A stretch of DNA of 64,000 nt from NCBI GenBank assembly GCA_020002185.1, contig CM034531.1, positions 75,532,085 to 75,596,084 on the forward strand. Direction: 5' to 3'. Below are positions 34,231 through 46,968 of this stretch, one piece after another. This DNA comes from Paraescarpia echinospica (lineage: Eukaryota > Annelida > Polychaeta > Sabellida > Siboglinidae). Position 1 is the stretch's first letter, and every line of letters starts with the position of its first letter. Position numbers and translations under genes: made by a program. The notes beneath the pieces were generated by a model. It had not been told where the DNA came from. It did no database searches and worked only from the letters and a program-made list of their open reading frames with translations.

Positions 34231-35108
34231 TCATTGCAGGTAAGTGGCTCCTTCATTTGTTTCATCTGTGCCCTGGACTGTCTCTTCTTGATCATTCCTT
34301 CCAACTCTTCCACTTTCTTCACAAGAGCTTGCAAGGTTGGTTCTGTCTGTTGCCCTTGTTGTACATGAACTTGCACTGCATTCTGGTTTCCAAACTCTTC
34401 TTCCAGGGTCCGCGCCTCGATCACAATCTCCTTGAAGTTTAGAAAATATTTTCTGTGGCGAAGGGCATTTTTTATCTGCAAGTCCCTGAGGCCTGCCCAG
34501 AATCTGTCTCGCAACATAGTGGGCATGGATTCCCTAAACACAACACCCTTTTCCACGGCAACATGACTGTGGTCTTCCAGTCTTGTCGACCACTTTGTAC
34601 AAGGTTCACCTACACGCTGCGGTTCGCTGTAGAAATGTTCTAGTACGGTATTACCTGATATCACTGTACCATACAGTGATTGTAATTTGTAGAGAATGTT
34701 GGCGAGTGTAGCCTTTTCTCCCAAATAGATCATTTCATCCGCAGCAGGGCTTCTCAATGATTTCCTCACACTTGTAATAATTTCACATTCTGTATACTGT
34801 GACTCCTCCACCAAGCAATTCACCTCATACTTCCACCTCGAATATGTGGCATCCTTATCGGTTCCAGAGAATACTGGCAGTTTGGGGATTTCCCGCAATA
34901 CATATGGCGAAAATCCAACATGCGGAGACTCACTGGGCTCCTGCTTCACAGATGTCTCCTCTGTGAGAGACCCTAGCAATTTATCCTTTTGTGAAGTAGA
35001 CATGGTCTTTATTAGAGCCAGCAACTGGTGATCTATGTCACCCCCTTTATCCTCTACTATGTCACCCCTCTCATCTCTTTCCACTACTATGACATCAGCT
35101 TCAGCCAT
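33897..35108 (-). pseudogene. gag of the Ty3/gypsy element (two zinc knuckles)
   Basis: The likely start is MAEADVIV at 35108, although the frame is open to 35144. A capsid-like region (IPKLPVFSGTDKDATYSRWK) resembles the PNMA/ARC type of Ty3 gag. Two CCHC knuckles follow: CNDCGIPGHLSFGC and CHRCKPKGHLSKSC, each C-x2-C-x4-H-x4-C. After about 34060 the frame runs on over the protease region and probably no longer codes. Confidence 0.88.
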
Positions 35109-35289
35109 ATTCACCAGTATTTTACCAGTACAGGTAATCAACAATCAATCATTCAATTTGCACCTTCACAATTACACATTTCAAAGTTTAACAAACATTA
35201 AGTATCATACTCCATAACGAGAACAACAAATACATTCAACAAAAGACACAATCAATGTTCCGCTTCACCGCACTTGCCCAGTGCAGTAG

Positions 35290-36170
35290 CCAGACAGTCA
35301 CACCTGAACCTGCAGCACCACTCCCTGTCTGCTTCTCTGCCAATCACAGGGACTGACCAGGCCTATGGCTGTCTACACCTGCACCTGCAACACCACTCCC
35401 TGTCTGCATCTCTGCCAGTCACAGGGACTGACCAGGCCTATGGCTGTCTACAGTCAGTGTCACACCTGCACCTGCAGCACCACTCCCTGTCTGCATATCT
35501 ACCAGTCACAGGGACTGACCAGGCCTATGGCTGTCTACAGTCAGTGTCACACCTGCACCTGCAGCACCACTCCCTGTCTGCATCTCTGCCAGTCACAGGG
35601 ACTGACCAGGCCTATGGCTGTCTACAGTCAGTGTCACACCTACACCTGCAGCACCACTCCCTGTCTGCATCTCTGCCAGTCACAGGGACTGACCAGGCCT
35701 ATGGCTGTCTACAGTCAGTGTCACACCTGCACCTGCAGCACCACTCCCTGTCTGCATCTCTGCCAGTCACAGGGACTGACCAGGCCTATGGCTGTCTACA
35801 GTCAGTGTCACACCTGCACCTGCAGCACCACTCCCTGTCTGCATCTCTGCCAGTCACAGGGACTGACCAGGCCTATGGCTGCCTACAGTCAGTGTCACAC
35901 CTGCACCTGCAGCACCACTCCCTGTCTGCTTCTCTGCCAGTCACAGGGACTGACCAGGGCTACGGCTGTCTACAGTCAGTGTCACACCTGCACCTGCAGC
36001 ACCACTCTGTGTCTGCTTCTCTGCCAGTCACAGGGACTGACCAGGGCTATGGCTGTCTACAGTCAGTGTCACACCTGCACCTGCAGCACCACTCCCTGTC
36101 TGATTCTCTGCCAGTCACAGAGACTAACCAGGCCTATGGTTGTCTACAGTCAGTGTCCCAAGTTTCAACA
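35290..36170. repeat. 87-bp tandem repeat (about 10 copies) in the LTR-element leader
   Basis: The unit includes GTCACACCTGCACCTGCAGC, TCTGCCAGTCACAGGGACTG and ACCAGGCCTATGGCTGTCTA. Starts are spaced exactly 87 bp (for example CAGTCAGTGT at 35451 and 35538). Because 87 is a multiple of three, two + strand frames stay open over the array. It lies between the primer-binding site and gag. Confidence 0.97.
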
Positions 36171-36188
36171 AGCTGTGCGGCCTCTCTA

Positions 36189-36206
36189 GCCCCACATCGG
36201 GCGCCA
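36189..36206 (-). promoter_or_regulatory. primer-binding site
   Basis: On the minus strand, TGGCGCCCGATGTGGGGC starts one base after the 5' LTR. Its TGG start and position fit a tRNA 3'-end complement. The primer tRNA is not identified. Confidence 0.75.
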
Positions 36207-36207
36207 C

Positions 36208-36459
36208 TCTCGCGGTCCGCTCAGTTCGGTAGTTCAAGAGAATCACTACAACTCCACACCTGTAAAAAGGTGTAATGCTGTTTTAATAGCAGAGTCTATG
36301 TAACAACATGTGGCTTTACCAGCCAGTGCTAGGACTCTGTCCAGGTTGACACCTCAATCCCTTGATGGCTAGTGTGTCAAGTGTACCCTTTTATTAAATA
36401 CCTGCCACAGTGTGGCAGCTCTATGACAACTATAGTGTTTAACTAAAGTACTTGCTACA
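36208..36459 (-). repeat. 5' LTR (252 bp)
   Basis: Begins TGTAGCAAG on the minus strand at 36459 and ends CCGCGAGA at 36208. It matches the ends of 29082-29680. Confidence 0.9.
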
Positions 36460-36463
36460 TGCT

Positions 36464-37446
36464 GATGATACTCAGATCTACATTTCGTTGGCTACCCCGG
36501 ATACAAATCGCTCCCTTAACCAACGTAGTGATTGCCTTCAATATATCTTCCACTGGATGACTGACAGCATGTTGAAATTAAATGCAAATAAAACTGAATT
36601 GATCATTATTGGTATTCCAATGCAGCATAGTAAACTGGATGATGTTTTCCCTACGCGTATTTTGAATCAGTATATCACGCCAGCAATCACGGTGCGGAAT
36701 CTAGGAGTGATCTTTGATAGTAACTTCAATTTCCGTCAACACATATCTCAAACATGTCGCTGCTGTTTTTATCATATTCGTGATCTTCGCTGTATTCGCT
36801 GGTCTATTTTATTATATGTTGCTAATAGTATTGCAACAACGCTTGTTAGCAGCATACTTGACTATTGCAATTCCCTCATTTATAATATCGCTAGCAAAGA
36901 TATCACAAAACTTCACCGTGCCCAAAATTGTCTAGCAAGAGTCGTTATAAGATCGCCTCGTTTTTCTCGCTCTGTACCACTTTTGAAGTCTTTGCATTGG
37001 CTTCCTGTAAGATATCGTATACTATTTAAGATCTGTACTATTACATGTCAGGCACTTTCTAGTAAGCAACGATCGTATTTGCATTCATTGCTTACTCCTG
37101 TAAGAAAACCTATCCAGCTTCGATCATCTAGTTCTGACCTACTTTCTGTTCCTAGAGTAAACAATAACATTGAGCTAGGGCTTTTTCTGTTGCTGCACCA
37201 ACTCTTTGGAATATGCTCCCTCTTAGTGTTAGATCAGTTGAAAAAATAAACAAATTTCGTCTTCATTTAAAAACTTATCTTTACAACCTTGCTTATCCAC
37301 CGTAGCTCCCTAGCGCCTTGACCCATCTGTTGACAACTGGATACTACTTATGGGTTTTGAGATTGACCAATCTTTTTGTTTTGATGCGCCTCTGAGCTTG
37401 GTTTCCAAGGATTTAGGCGCAATAGAAGTTATCTTATTATTATTAT
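36464..37446 (+). mobile_element. L2/CR1-like LINE, 3' half of the interrupted copy
   Basis: Resumes at DDTQIYISLATPDTN, completing the RT catalytic box begun at 29077, and continues with WMTDSMLKLNANKTELIIIG, LLKSLHWLPVRYRILFKIC and LLTPVRKP. After a late frame break the 3' UTR ends with a (TTA)n run at 37433-37450. This tail type and the LHWLPVRYRI motif fit the L2/CR1 group. Confidence 0.92.
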
Positions 37447-37449
37447 TAT

Positions 37450-37880
37450 TAAGTCACTTATTACAAGTGTTTAAAACATCTGTAAAAATTCACCTTTTTA
37501 AACATGCGTTTTTATAATTAACCGACGAGGACACTTTATGTGCTTTCTTTACATAAATGTATTTAGCGTGATTCGTTTCTTAGCATATTTATGGTTATTC
37601 GTCTTGTATAAATGAATGTACTTAAAGTAGTTTTTTTAAAGAATGTCTTAGTACAATGTATTTGTTTAGCAGTTTTTTTTTATTATCTTTCTTTTTAATT
37701 TATTTTTAGTAACTACATTTAAGGTAATGTTATATTTTTTACATGTTTACTTCTTAACATTTCGTGTTACGTAAAATACTAATACGTATGTGTGTACGTA
37801 TGTATGTATGCATGTAAAGCGCCCGAGTGCAATTTCAATTGATCGGGCTCTATATAAGTACTTTTATTATTTACTATTAT
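37450..37880. other. AT-rich sequence, possible second LINE 3' end
   Basis: No coding motif. The phrase AAAGCGCCCGAGTGCAATTTC, then GGGCTCTATATAAGTA and TTATTA at 37815-37880, looks like another LINE 3' UTR end (gcgct...tataaa plus a TTA tail). Confidence 0.35.
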
Positions 37881-39870
37881 TAACATCATCAGACGCTTTA
37901 CAACAAAGTTATAAAATTTAACTCCGCTTTGTACAAGTCATGTTCTACTGGTCAACATATACTAACAAATTGTTTGCAGTAACAAAACGCATTAGGTACA
38001 TGCCACACACATTAAATAAAAGTCCGTTATTGTCGTATAAAATATATTTAGCAAACTATACAACCAAGTTGTTCTAAGGATTAGAGCCTACCTAGAGAGA
38101 ACATTAGGCCTGAAGTTCAGTTATGTTGCGCCCTCGGCTGTCTACATACAACCAAATTTAAGCCTATTGTCTTTTCAAAAAGTCGTCTACGTTGTCGGAG
38201 TATATTTTAAATTCGTCGTTGTTGCCATGTATGTATTTCTGACAGGTTGATGTATTATATTACAAAACTGCTTTTCCTCTATACTACTTAGTTGTGCACG
38301 AAACATAGACGCATTCATATTTACGTGAAACATCTATGTTCGTGCCGAGTTGAGAATGAATCGCATAAGTTGTGCTGTTGCACACAACACTGCCGTCAAT
38401 GTTCTGCGTTTAAACTGGGTAGCTAGTCGTTAATATCATTTTTTGCTCCAAGTGGTCGCGTAGACACCGCGACGGCCCATCCAGTGACATATCTGAACCG
38501 TCTAGTCTTCGCGGTTGTGTTGTTTGGTGAACGTTTCATAGAGTTCTGCAAGTATTTTTGGAATGATTATGACTCAAACAACAAGCACAAACTACCAGTC
38601 CAAGAGCAAAGAGGGTTTTATTTACCGTTACGTTTTATTAGTCAAAATGTTTGAGGGTGATTTCTTGGGTAAGTGTTACCATAGAATCCGAATACCCATT
38701 TCTTACAAAATTCTACTTGGTAGATTTCTCAGAATTTGCACCGGAAGAGGGGCACCCTCAAATCACACCTAAGTTGTTTTGCGTCGCGTCCTATTCAACA
38801 CTTTCAATAGTATGAGTAAAAAAGAGCCTCCACCGATGCATATAAATTAGGTATCAATTGAACTCCTGGTATATGCTTGATCTTACACTGTGCTTGATAT
38901 AATTCTATCTACATTACACCATAACCTACGAAGTTGTTATCATACTCAAATTGCGCACGAGAAGACGTTCGAAAAAAGAAAAATCATTGTCTTTCCGTTT
39001 GTGTGTCAAGAACACTCTTATTATTCTGCTAACATCTGCAACCGATTTCATTTTGGTCTGACATTATGGGGCAGAGGAATAACATTTTAACGGAAGGGAT
39101 GGTAACCGCGAAAAACACGAAAACGTGGGAATTTACACACTATTAAAAAGTATTCTTATTCTGCTAACATATGGAACGAATTTCATTTTGGTCTGACATT
39201 ATGGAGACGAGGAGTATAGTTTTAACGGAAGGGTTGTGAACGCGAAAAATACGAAATTGACACACAGTTCGTTCATCAATTTGACTGCATATATTATATA
39301 TCGAAACATCAATCGCCATGTTACCTATCTTCGTTATTATAGTCTTATTTAATTGTTCCACCAATCTGAGGTGTTGCACCTGTAACTGTAGTGATATTTA
39401 CGACTTGCTACGTAGAAGCGCAGAACATTGACGTCTGTGTTGTGTACAACAGCACAACTTCTACGGTTTATTCTCAAGTCGGCACGAGTTTAAACGTGCC
39501 ACGTCAGTGCAAATGCGTGTGTGTTTTGTACAATTCGATTTTGTATAGTGGAAAAGTAGTTTAATACATCAACCTTTCAGAAATATATACATGACAAGAA
39601 CGATGAGTTTAAAATGTTTAAAAAAAATTAAAAAGACAGTATGCCTAAATTTGCTTTTATGTACAGACAGCCGAGAGCGCAACATGATTGAACTTTAGGC
39701 CTGATGTTCTCTGTACAAAGATCTACTCCTTGGAACATCTTGTTTGCATAGTTTGTTAGATAAGTTTTCTTCCACAATAGCTGACTTTTATGTAATAAAT
39801 ACTGCATACAATGTAAACATAAAACTACCAGAGCAGTATGATTTAATCATGGGTTACTATACACAATCAC
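37880..39870. mobile_element. inverted-repeat element, third copy (foldback form)
   Basis: The arm 38085-38430 is the reverse complement of about 39415-39720, so the copy is palindromic around about 38920. It lacks the ORF-bearing core. Blocks match the other copies: ATTAGGCCTGAAGTTCAGTTATG near 38103 (9507), AATCACACCTAAGTTGTTT near 38760 (24945) and a TTTAATCATGGGTTA block near 39842 (26322). The outer ends are not defined. Confidence 0.7.
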
Positions 39871-40189
39871 CCAACAGAAAACTGAGGAACATGGTCTTCG
39901 TCCTATAGTAAACGACGCTATTTACTATTTTGTGTGCCCACTGAAGCGTAGTAAGCGTGGTTATAATTAGCCATTAATTAACTGGCGTCGTCGTGGACAA
40001 GTACATTATTATAGTTATAAGGGTGTTTTCATGATGCATAAATTAGGTATCGCTCATTATCGCATGCTTGTTTATTTCATTGGTTCAATTCGGTCATGTG
40101 TTATGCCTTTTGGACTAGGTATTTGGGCTAGGTATAACAGTCTAAGACAGGTAAGAAATATCATCTTTGGCAGAGATCAGGGCAAGTGT

Positions 40190-40400
40190 AGTTTGTAGAA
40201 GATAACGGGGCTGTAATGGCATGGTGTCACCCCGGTGCCCAGAAGGGCCTTGCAAAGATCGGAGCACGTGGAGAAATTTAGAAGGATACGGGGCTGTAAC
40301 GGCGAGTTGCCAGCCTGATGCCTGGAGGTAGGCAGTTTGAAATTTAGAAGGATACGGGGCTGTAATGGCGAAGTGTCACTCCGGTGCCTAGAGGTAGGCA
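40190..40400. repeat. three imperfect tandem copies (about 65-85 bp)
   Basis: Each copy starts near GATACGGGGCTGTAATGGCG (40202, 40287, 40349) and ends with GGTGCC or GATGCC plus AGGTAGGC. Function unknown. Confidence 0.7.
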
Positions 40401-40439
40401 AAGTGAGAACGTGCTAGGTTGAGTGGGAACCATAAATGT

Positions 40440-41160
40440 GTGGTTCCCATTATAAAACTGTACCTGTGGAGGCGTCTGCAAGAGTGCAGACCGGGGTCTC
40501 TATACAGCGGAGAAAGGGAGCGAGCGGCTAGCGACAACTCTGCGTAGCGGGCCGAGAAAGGCGCGTACGTAGCGAGCGCGTGGCAAAGATTCGTTGCAGG
40601 CGAAGCGTAGCGAAGCGAGACAGCCGGGTCAACGTGACCGGGCGAGCGCGTGACGGCGATCGGAGCGGCGGACAGCGGGAAGGACACTTCCGACAAACTG
40701 TCGGCCGAGCCGAGTCAGCGAGCCGGCAGGTCAACAGGAGCACGCACGGCGTGCGGACAACGAGACGGACACTTCCGACGAACGGTCAACGTGTGATCTC
40801 GTGTGATCTCGTGGCGAACTAGCCAAGTCGGGCTAACGGAGCATGAGCGGTGAGACCGTATGTAGGTAAGTGACAATTCTATATTATATCTTACTGTTAG
40901 AACCAACCAGTCTACTGTGAACTGACTTTATATTATATGTGATTAAGAGATTGTCTCACGGTATTCTGGGAATAGTATAGATTCCCGGTCTATGTATGTA
41001 ATTAAGTGATTAGTTTTCCCTGTACTGGGGATAGTGTAGATTTTTCCATGCTATTTATCTGAGTCCGAGCGGACCAGATCTTGTAATGGGTTGACGAAGT
41101 GAAATTATAGTGTGTGAATAACATTTAAGTTTTTTGAACGGGCGGTTCTTCTTTTTTATT
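40440..41160 (+). other. GC-rich, TATA-led sequence of unknown nature
   Basis: ATTATAAAACTG at 40450 could be a TATA box. The next 400 bp are rich in GCGAGCG and AGCGAG words, then AT-rich with two related ATTCYSGG blocks near 40965-41050. This may be an LTR or leader of an unidentified element. Short ORFs on both strands carry no motifs. Confidence 0.25.
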
Positions 41161-41256
41161 GGATTTCAAAAATTATCTGGAGCTGAGGTAGGGTAGACTA
41201 GAGGGCATATGTTGTTGTGTCTATCGTTGCTATAAAAAGTGTTGTGGTATTCATAC

Positions 41257-41257
<1 letters not shown>

Positions 41258-41297
<40 letters not shown>

Positions 41298-41312
41298 TAT
41301 ACCACAGAAAAA
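41258..41312. repeat. (TA)n microsatellite
   Basis: TA repeat with ATAC borders, flanked by GTGGTAT and, inverted, ATACCAC, so it can form a hairpin. Confidence 0.9.
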
Positions 41313-41439
41313 ACAATGTAATAAAATTCATTAAATTTCCATTGTTCCTTGTTGCGTTGATCACGGTTGCCGACCGCATTCACAAGCGTTGACGCAATTA
41401 ACATTGAACCCTACTAGACCTGAGCCATCTAGTTACGGA

Positions 41440-44150
41440 GACCTCGCCGATCTGTGACAATCAGTTGTCCAGTTGCCATCCGCAGAAGACCTCGCCTGGA
41501 AGGCGTAGTTGTTCCCCGTACACCATATCAGCTGCTGAGCAGCTTAAGTTACTCTTAACCGCTGCACGCATGCCTAGTATCACCATTGGTAACGCGTCGC
41601 AACAATTTGGATCTGCTTCGAGTTTGGCCTTGAGAGAAGCCTTCGATGTTGTGTGCATTCGCTCCACTATGCCGTTTGCCTGTACATGATATGCTCTCTT
41701 TGTATTCCTCGATGTCCCGAGCAATTTATTCCACAGCTCCGACACAAATTGCCTTCCGCGATCACTTGTAAGTCTAGCTAGCACACCGAGTCGAGCTACC
41801 CAGTGAGATAGAAAGGCTTTGGCACATGTCTTGGCAGAAATGTCGGCCACTGGAATGGCTTCTGGCCACCGCGTAAAAAGGTCAACGATTGCCAACAGGT
41901 AAAACCCTGCAATGGCGCGTAACTTTTGCTCGCTGGCAAGACATACATGAGCGAGTCCAGTGTCGTATGTCCCTGGCCATGCCGTGCTAAACGAACCGGT
42001 CACAAATCAAACGGCACATCGCTCTTGCTCCGGCGTAAGCTAACTCGTGGTTAATGGTATATGCTGGTATATCTTGCAGTGCACCATCTCGGCCCTGCGT
42101 ACATTTCATTGCTCGTGACATCCTACACGCCGACCAGATCACTTAGATCGACCGAACAAGGTCTGCTGACTGTTCCGAGATATCACCTTGAACATTACGG
42201 CCGTCGTTCCTTCTCGGTGGCTAGCCCGATCCTGTGGAATGCCCTGCCTCATGCAGTCAGGCATGCAAACTGCGTCGCCACTTTCAAATCACTATTAAAG
42301 ACACACTTATTTCGACAGGCCTTCAAAGAACTTTGCAGTCCGCATCAGTGACATTTGTGCAATATTGACATTCGGTTATGTACTTAGGTTGCAGTTATTA
42401 ATTTTTTTTTTAATTAGCATATTATATGTATTTAGTTAATTTAATTTAAAAACATTATTTATTTTAGGTATTTAAACGGCTAATTCAATTATTTCATGTA
42501 TAATATTTACACTTGTAAATATATATATTTATTTTTATTCAGGTTTATCAAACTGACATTTTATGTAATTTTTATATGCTACTTTTAAATCAGTTTCGTT
42601 TACCTTTCTACTTAATATTTATATTTAATACGTTTGAGGTCATTTAATGTATTTTATTTATACTCTACGATTGTGAGCGCCTTTGAGCAGATTTGTCATC
42701 CGGACACACGGCGCTCTATAAATGCTTTATAATAATAATAATAATGTCAAATATCACCCGAGTCCAAGCAGCTAGCACCAACGTGCTTTCCGGTGGACAC
42801 ATCAACCACTAAATGCTCATTTGTATACATCACCGCACAGTAGACCAACTGCAATGCAGAGTTAGGCTCCGAGACGAGTCGTTGTACGCCAATATATATA
42901 GCTTGCAGTTTGGCCATTTCTGCTTAATCAACCAATTCTGCCCTCACGCCGTTCATGGCTGAGATAGTTTTGACAGGAAGACCCTTCGTGGACACTGAAC
43001 AAAGCATTGGCGACAACGTTTGTCAGTCCCGCGAACATGGCGCTCGTTGTTGGTAAACTCCGAGATGAAGGCAAAATGTCAGTGCTGGTGCGGAGCGTGA
43101 AACTTCGCCACTCAGTGAAATAGCGTAACGTCTTAACAGCAAAATACATTGCAATGATGGGTTGGATGGGTGTCCATACCCCGTTTAACCGTTGTTGCAC
43201 GACCGCCCCGACTGCCGTATCGGATGCGTCGGTTTTGATACTTGTCTCTGCTGTCGGCGAAGGGTGCGCAAGGCATGTTGCTGTTGCAAGCGCATCTTTG
43301 CTGCCCTGGACATGTTCCGCGTGACTCTTTGTCCACGCAGATCCAAACAATTCGTCCTTGAGATTCACTAACTTTTAAAGTGGCAGCAAAATTTCCGCAG
43401 CATGAGGTAAAACTCGTCGATAGAAATTCAACAACCCCAATTATTCCTTGAGCGCCTTTGTTATGCGCGGCTGCGGAAAGTCTCGGATCACCAGTACACG
43501 GTCTTGTATTGGCTGGATGCGATGTTTGACTGTCCCAAAATACACTTCTGTGGGTTTACTACGAGTCCGTAGTCAGCTAGTCGCGCAAATAACCGTGGGT
43601 GATGAGTCCTGTGCTCTTCCACAGTAGAGCTCGCCACCAAAATGTCATCCACGTAAACATATGCGAAAGGAAAGTCCCTGAGCACGTTATTCATGAATCG
43701 CTGAAACGTCTGCGCCGAATCCTTAAGTCCAAACGGCATACGCAGGTTTTCGAAAAGGCCGAACCATGTCACAGTTGCTGCCTTTGCAATATATTCTGAT
43801 TCCATTGGTACTTGATTATACGCTCGAACCAATTCCACTTTAGAGAATATGCATGCACCGTCATATTTCGCTGCAAAATCCTGCAGATTAGACAGATGAT
43901 AGCGGTCGCCCTCAGATATTGCATTGAGTGCCATGCGGGTGCCACAGGCACGCCAACCGCCAATTGGTTTGGTCACCATGTGCAGCGGAGAAGCCCACGC
44001 CACGCACGATGCCCATCTCTAATAGTTTGTTGAACTCTGCTTTTGCCACCGCCAAGGCGACAGAAGGCGAGCACGTGCGAAAACTAGTCGACGATTACGC
44101 GTTTCTATATGATGCTTCACTTTGCCTTGCAGGCGACATTTCTTGATGCA
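41440..44150 (-). mobile_element. decayed Ty3/gypsy retrotransposon, minus strand
   Basis: Three pol pieces in order on the minus strand: RT at 44003-43488 (AWASPLHMVTKP, FENLRMPFGLKDSAQTFQRF, catalytic YVDD in FAYVYVDDILVA), RNase H at 43368-42928 (SIKTDASDTAVGAVV, then degenerate) and integrase at 42003-41461 (LFTRWPEAIPVAD, RLTSDRGRQFVSELW, QANGIVERMHTTSKA). An upstream fragment reaches about 44150. No LTRs are recognised. The L2/CR1 fragment at 42061-42745 interrupts it, removing or displacing the integrase head. Confidence 0.9.
42061..42745 (+). mobile_element. L2/CR1-like LINE 3' end, inserted in the Ty3/gypsy remnant
   Basis: A 96-codon C-terminal piece: SYTPTRSLRSTEQGLLTVPR, YGRRSFSVASPILWNALPHA and FKSLLKTHLFRQAFKEL, then stop. 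The 3' UTR ends GGCGCTCTATAAATGCTTTA plus an (AAT)n tail at 42727-42745. It is heavily 5'-truncated, as is usual for such insertions. Confidence 0.92.
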
Positions 44151-44209
44151 TTGCGTGGCAATCTCTTTGAACTCCCACCTTAACTGATGTGTTAGGAACA
44201 GGTTGCTCG

Positions 44210-44385
44210 TCTTATAAATAAAGACAATTCACACATAGTTTTTAAGAAAGTTAATGTTTGCAAACATGGTGACATGGAAATTCGCTGGTTACTGTCAAAA
44301 CTTAACATCTTTATGACTAATTTAATTGATGAAAGAGCTCGCAGTTTACATTTGGAAAATAAAATAAAAAGCTAGCATATCAGTT
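44210..44385 (+). other. short unrecognised open frame
   Basis: A frame from about 44203 reads INKDNSHIVFKKVNVCKHGD and MEIRWLLSKLNIFMTNLIDE, ending at TAG near 44375. Composition looks protein-like but no family is recognised. It could be a fragment of a retro-copied host gene or of a transposon. Confidence 0.25.
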
Positions 44386-44389
44386 GGAT

Positions 44390-45690
44390 GTAATTTGGGC
44401 GAACTTGATACACATGTTTGAAGAAATATAAACATTACACTTGGTTGTGACGCAGGACACGTGTTGACGCTGAATTTGCAGTTATGAAAAGGTTTTTCCT
44501 GCATGCAATAATATTAATGTAACAAATAGTAATTATCTTTACAGTATACTAAACTACTAGATACAATTTATAATGCGTCAGAACCGGGGGGGTGGTGGTA
44601 GTGAGATTGAGCTCCCCAACATTTTGATGGAGCTGGATATCGGATTAGCCCCCATATTTGGGGAATGGGTGTTTTTGTTTTGTTTTGGTGAGTGTGAAGG
44701 CGACTGCAATTTGAGTAATTGATGAGCTTGGTTGAAGGAGCAAGGTGATTTTTATATAAAGTTGATGCCTTCCACAATCAATGTTCTACCAAACGTTAGT
44801 ATGCTTACGCCGTGCCTAGGTTATTCTGACGAATGACGCATCAATCCCTTAAATGGATGAAATGAGAATGGCCCACGCTGCCCTTGCATGTAGCACTTTT
44901 GTTAGCGGCGTAAAACAGCTCCGTCAAGACAAAGCAGACACTGATCTACGGACGTCACCCGAAAAGGAGTCAGACAGGGAACATGATCGCAAAGAAATTG
45001 CAGCTGCACCATCACAAGCTGCACCTCCCAGGACAAAACACAAAGCGTAGGACGACGGGTTATAGTTAGAAATTAGATATAAAGAAACAGTTTCCAATTC
45101 CTGTTCCTACCAGGAAAGCCTTTGCGGTGACTAATAAAAAGAAGAAGAAATTGAAAAAGGGAAATACATGTAATATTCAATATCTGCATGCTAAATTGTG
45201 TGAGCACATTCCAAATACCAAAATCATATCCTAATTGTTTTGTCAGCCAAACCGAACCATGTCGTTATGGTACGCTTCAAAAGCAATAACAAATCTGCTT
45301 ACGCAACATACAGCAGGACGATCCTTTGAAACTAAGATCGAGCAGACTGGCTGGTATGCTGACAAGCCCAGAGTCCAAAGTCCATGCATTTCCAAGAAAC
45401 GACTCTGCGCTAAAACTATCACCAAAGTAGCCATGACGGGAACAAATGTTTCATATATATAAGGCATATATCCTAGATGCATCAACAATTTTTTCCCTTT
45501 TATAGGTAATTTTAAATGCTCAAATTGTATGTAGTATAATAATGTTTCGCCCATGATACTGGACCCGCAATAATAATCACTTTTGACTTCAAGTAATTGT
45601 TAGAGCAAAAGTAACACATATTACATTGAACTATTTATAGAAACATGCCTCTTTACGATAATAATAATTATTAGAAGAAAACATAATTTA
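44390..45690. other. intergenic, nothing firmly recognised
   Basis: Contains AT-rich DNA, a weak relative of the GGAGTTGGA minisatellite near 44620-44660, and a 65-codon ORF at 44853-45050 with charged low-complexity sequence (KESDREHDRKEIAAAPSQ). No family assignment. Confidence 0.3.
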
Positions 45691-46931
45691 ATTGCTTAGA
45701 ATCATCTTGGAGAGAATGAAAGATGCAGTCGACCCACTGCTGAGAGATCAGCAAGCTGGATTCCGCCCGAACAGATCATGCATAGATCAGATCGCAACAC
45801 TACGCATCACTGTAGAGCAATCCTTGGAGTGGAACTCCTCGCTCTACATCAGCTTCGTTGACTACGAAAAGGCGTTTGACAGCGTAGACAGGGAGACTCC
45901 GTGGAAACTACTACGACATTATGGCATACCAACCAAACTGGTCAACTTAATTAAGAACAGTTATGAAGGAACAGGCTGCAGAGTAATCCATGGAGGACAG
46001 CAAACGAACCGTTTCGAAGTGAAGACTGGAGTTAGACAAGGCTGCCTGCTGTTCCCGTTCCTCTTTCTCCTGTCCATCGATTGGATACTGAAGACATGCA
46101 CAACCCAGAGAAGAAATTGAATCCAGTGGACACTGTGGACGCAACTGGAGGACTTGGACTTTGCCGACGATCTGGCACTGTTGTCCCACAGTCACCAGCA
46201 GATGCAGGAGAAGACCACTGAACTGGCAGCCATCTCCTCACAAGTGGGCCTCAACATACATAAAGGAAAGACAAAGGTCCTCAAGGTTAATACAGCCAGC
46301 ACTGAGCCAGTCATACTGGAAGGGAGTGCACTTGAAGAGGTAGAGGCCTTCACATACATGGGTAGCATCATCGACAAGCAGGGTGGCACAGACGCGGAGG
46401 TTAGAGCAAGGATTGGCAAGGCGACAGGAGCATTTATACAGCTCAAGAACATCTGGAGCTCCAAAGTGTTGTCATTACACACGAAGATCCGACTGTTTAA
46501 CTCCAACGTGAAGTCAGTCCTACTGTATGGAGCAGAGACATGGAGGACAACTAACACCACCACCAAGAAAGTACGGACCTTCATCAACAACTGTCTAAGA
46601 AGAATCCTCCAGATCCGCTGGCCAGACATCATCAGCAATATTGACTTGTGGAGGAGGACACACCAACGAAGATGAAATAAGAAGAAGTCGATGGGGATGG
46701 ATTGGTCACACGCTCCGGAAACCAGCATCAACTATCACCAGACAGGCTCTGACATGGAACCCACAAGGCAGGAGAAAAAGAGGTCGTCCAAAGAACACGT
46801 GGCAAAGGGACCTCCATGCGGACACCAAGAAGACAGGACACACTTGGAGACAGCTTGAAACAAGAGCCCAGGACAGAGGACTCTGGAGAGCTGTTGTCGA
46901 CGGCCTATGCCCCAGGAGGGACGATGGGCAC

Positions 46932-46968
<37 letters not shown>

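Larger units (their letters stand above)
29082..36459 (-). mobile_element. Ty3/gypsy LTR retrotransposon, near-complete, minus strand
   Basis: Order on the minus strand: 5' LTR (36459-36208), primer-binding site, leader with an 87-bp repeat, gag, protease, RT, RNase H, integrase, a charged C-terminal tail, polypurine tract and 3' LTR (29680-29082). The target duplication TGCT flanks it (29078-29081 and 36460-36463). The LTRs begin TGTAGC. Several frameshifts, one stop in RT and an Asp-to-Asn change in RNase H mean it is inactive. Confidence 0.93.

Noticed and set aside
35274..36275. A 333-codon + strand ORF and an overlapping 274-codon ORF with 29-residue repeats
   Set aside because: Created by the 87-bp minisatellite, whose period is a multiple of three; two frames are open at once, and the LTR element is on the other strand.
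40177..40906. Overlapping minus-strand ORFs rich in Arg/Ser
   Set aside because: GC-rich sequence open in several frames with no domain or conserved motif.
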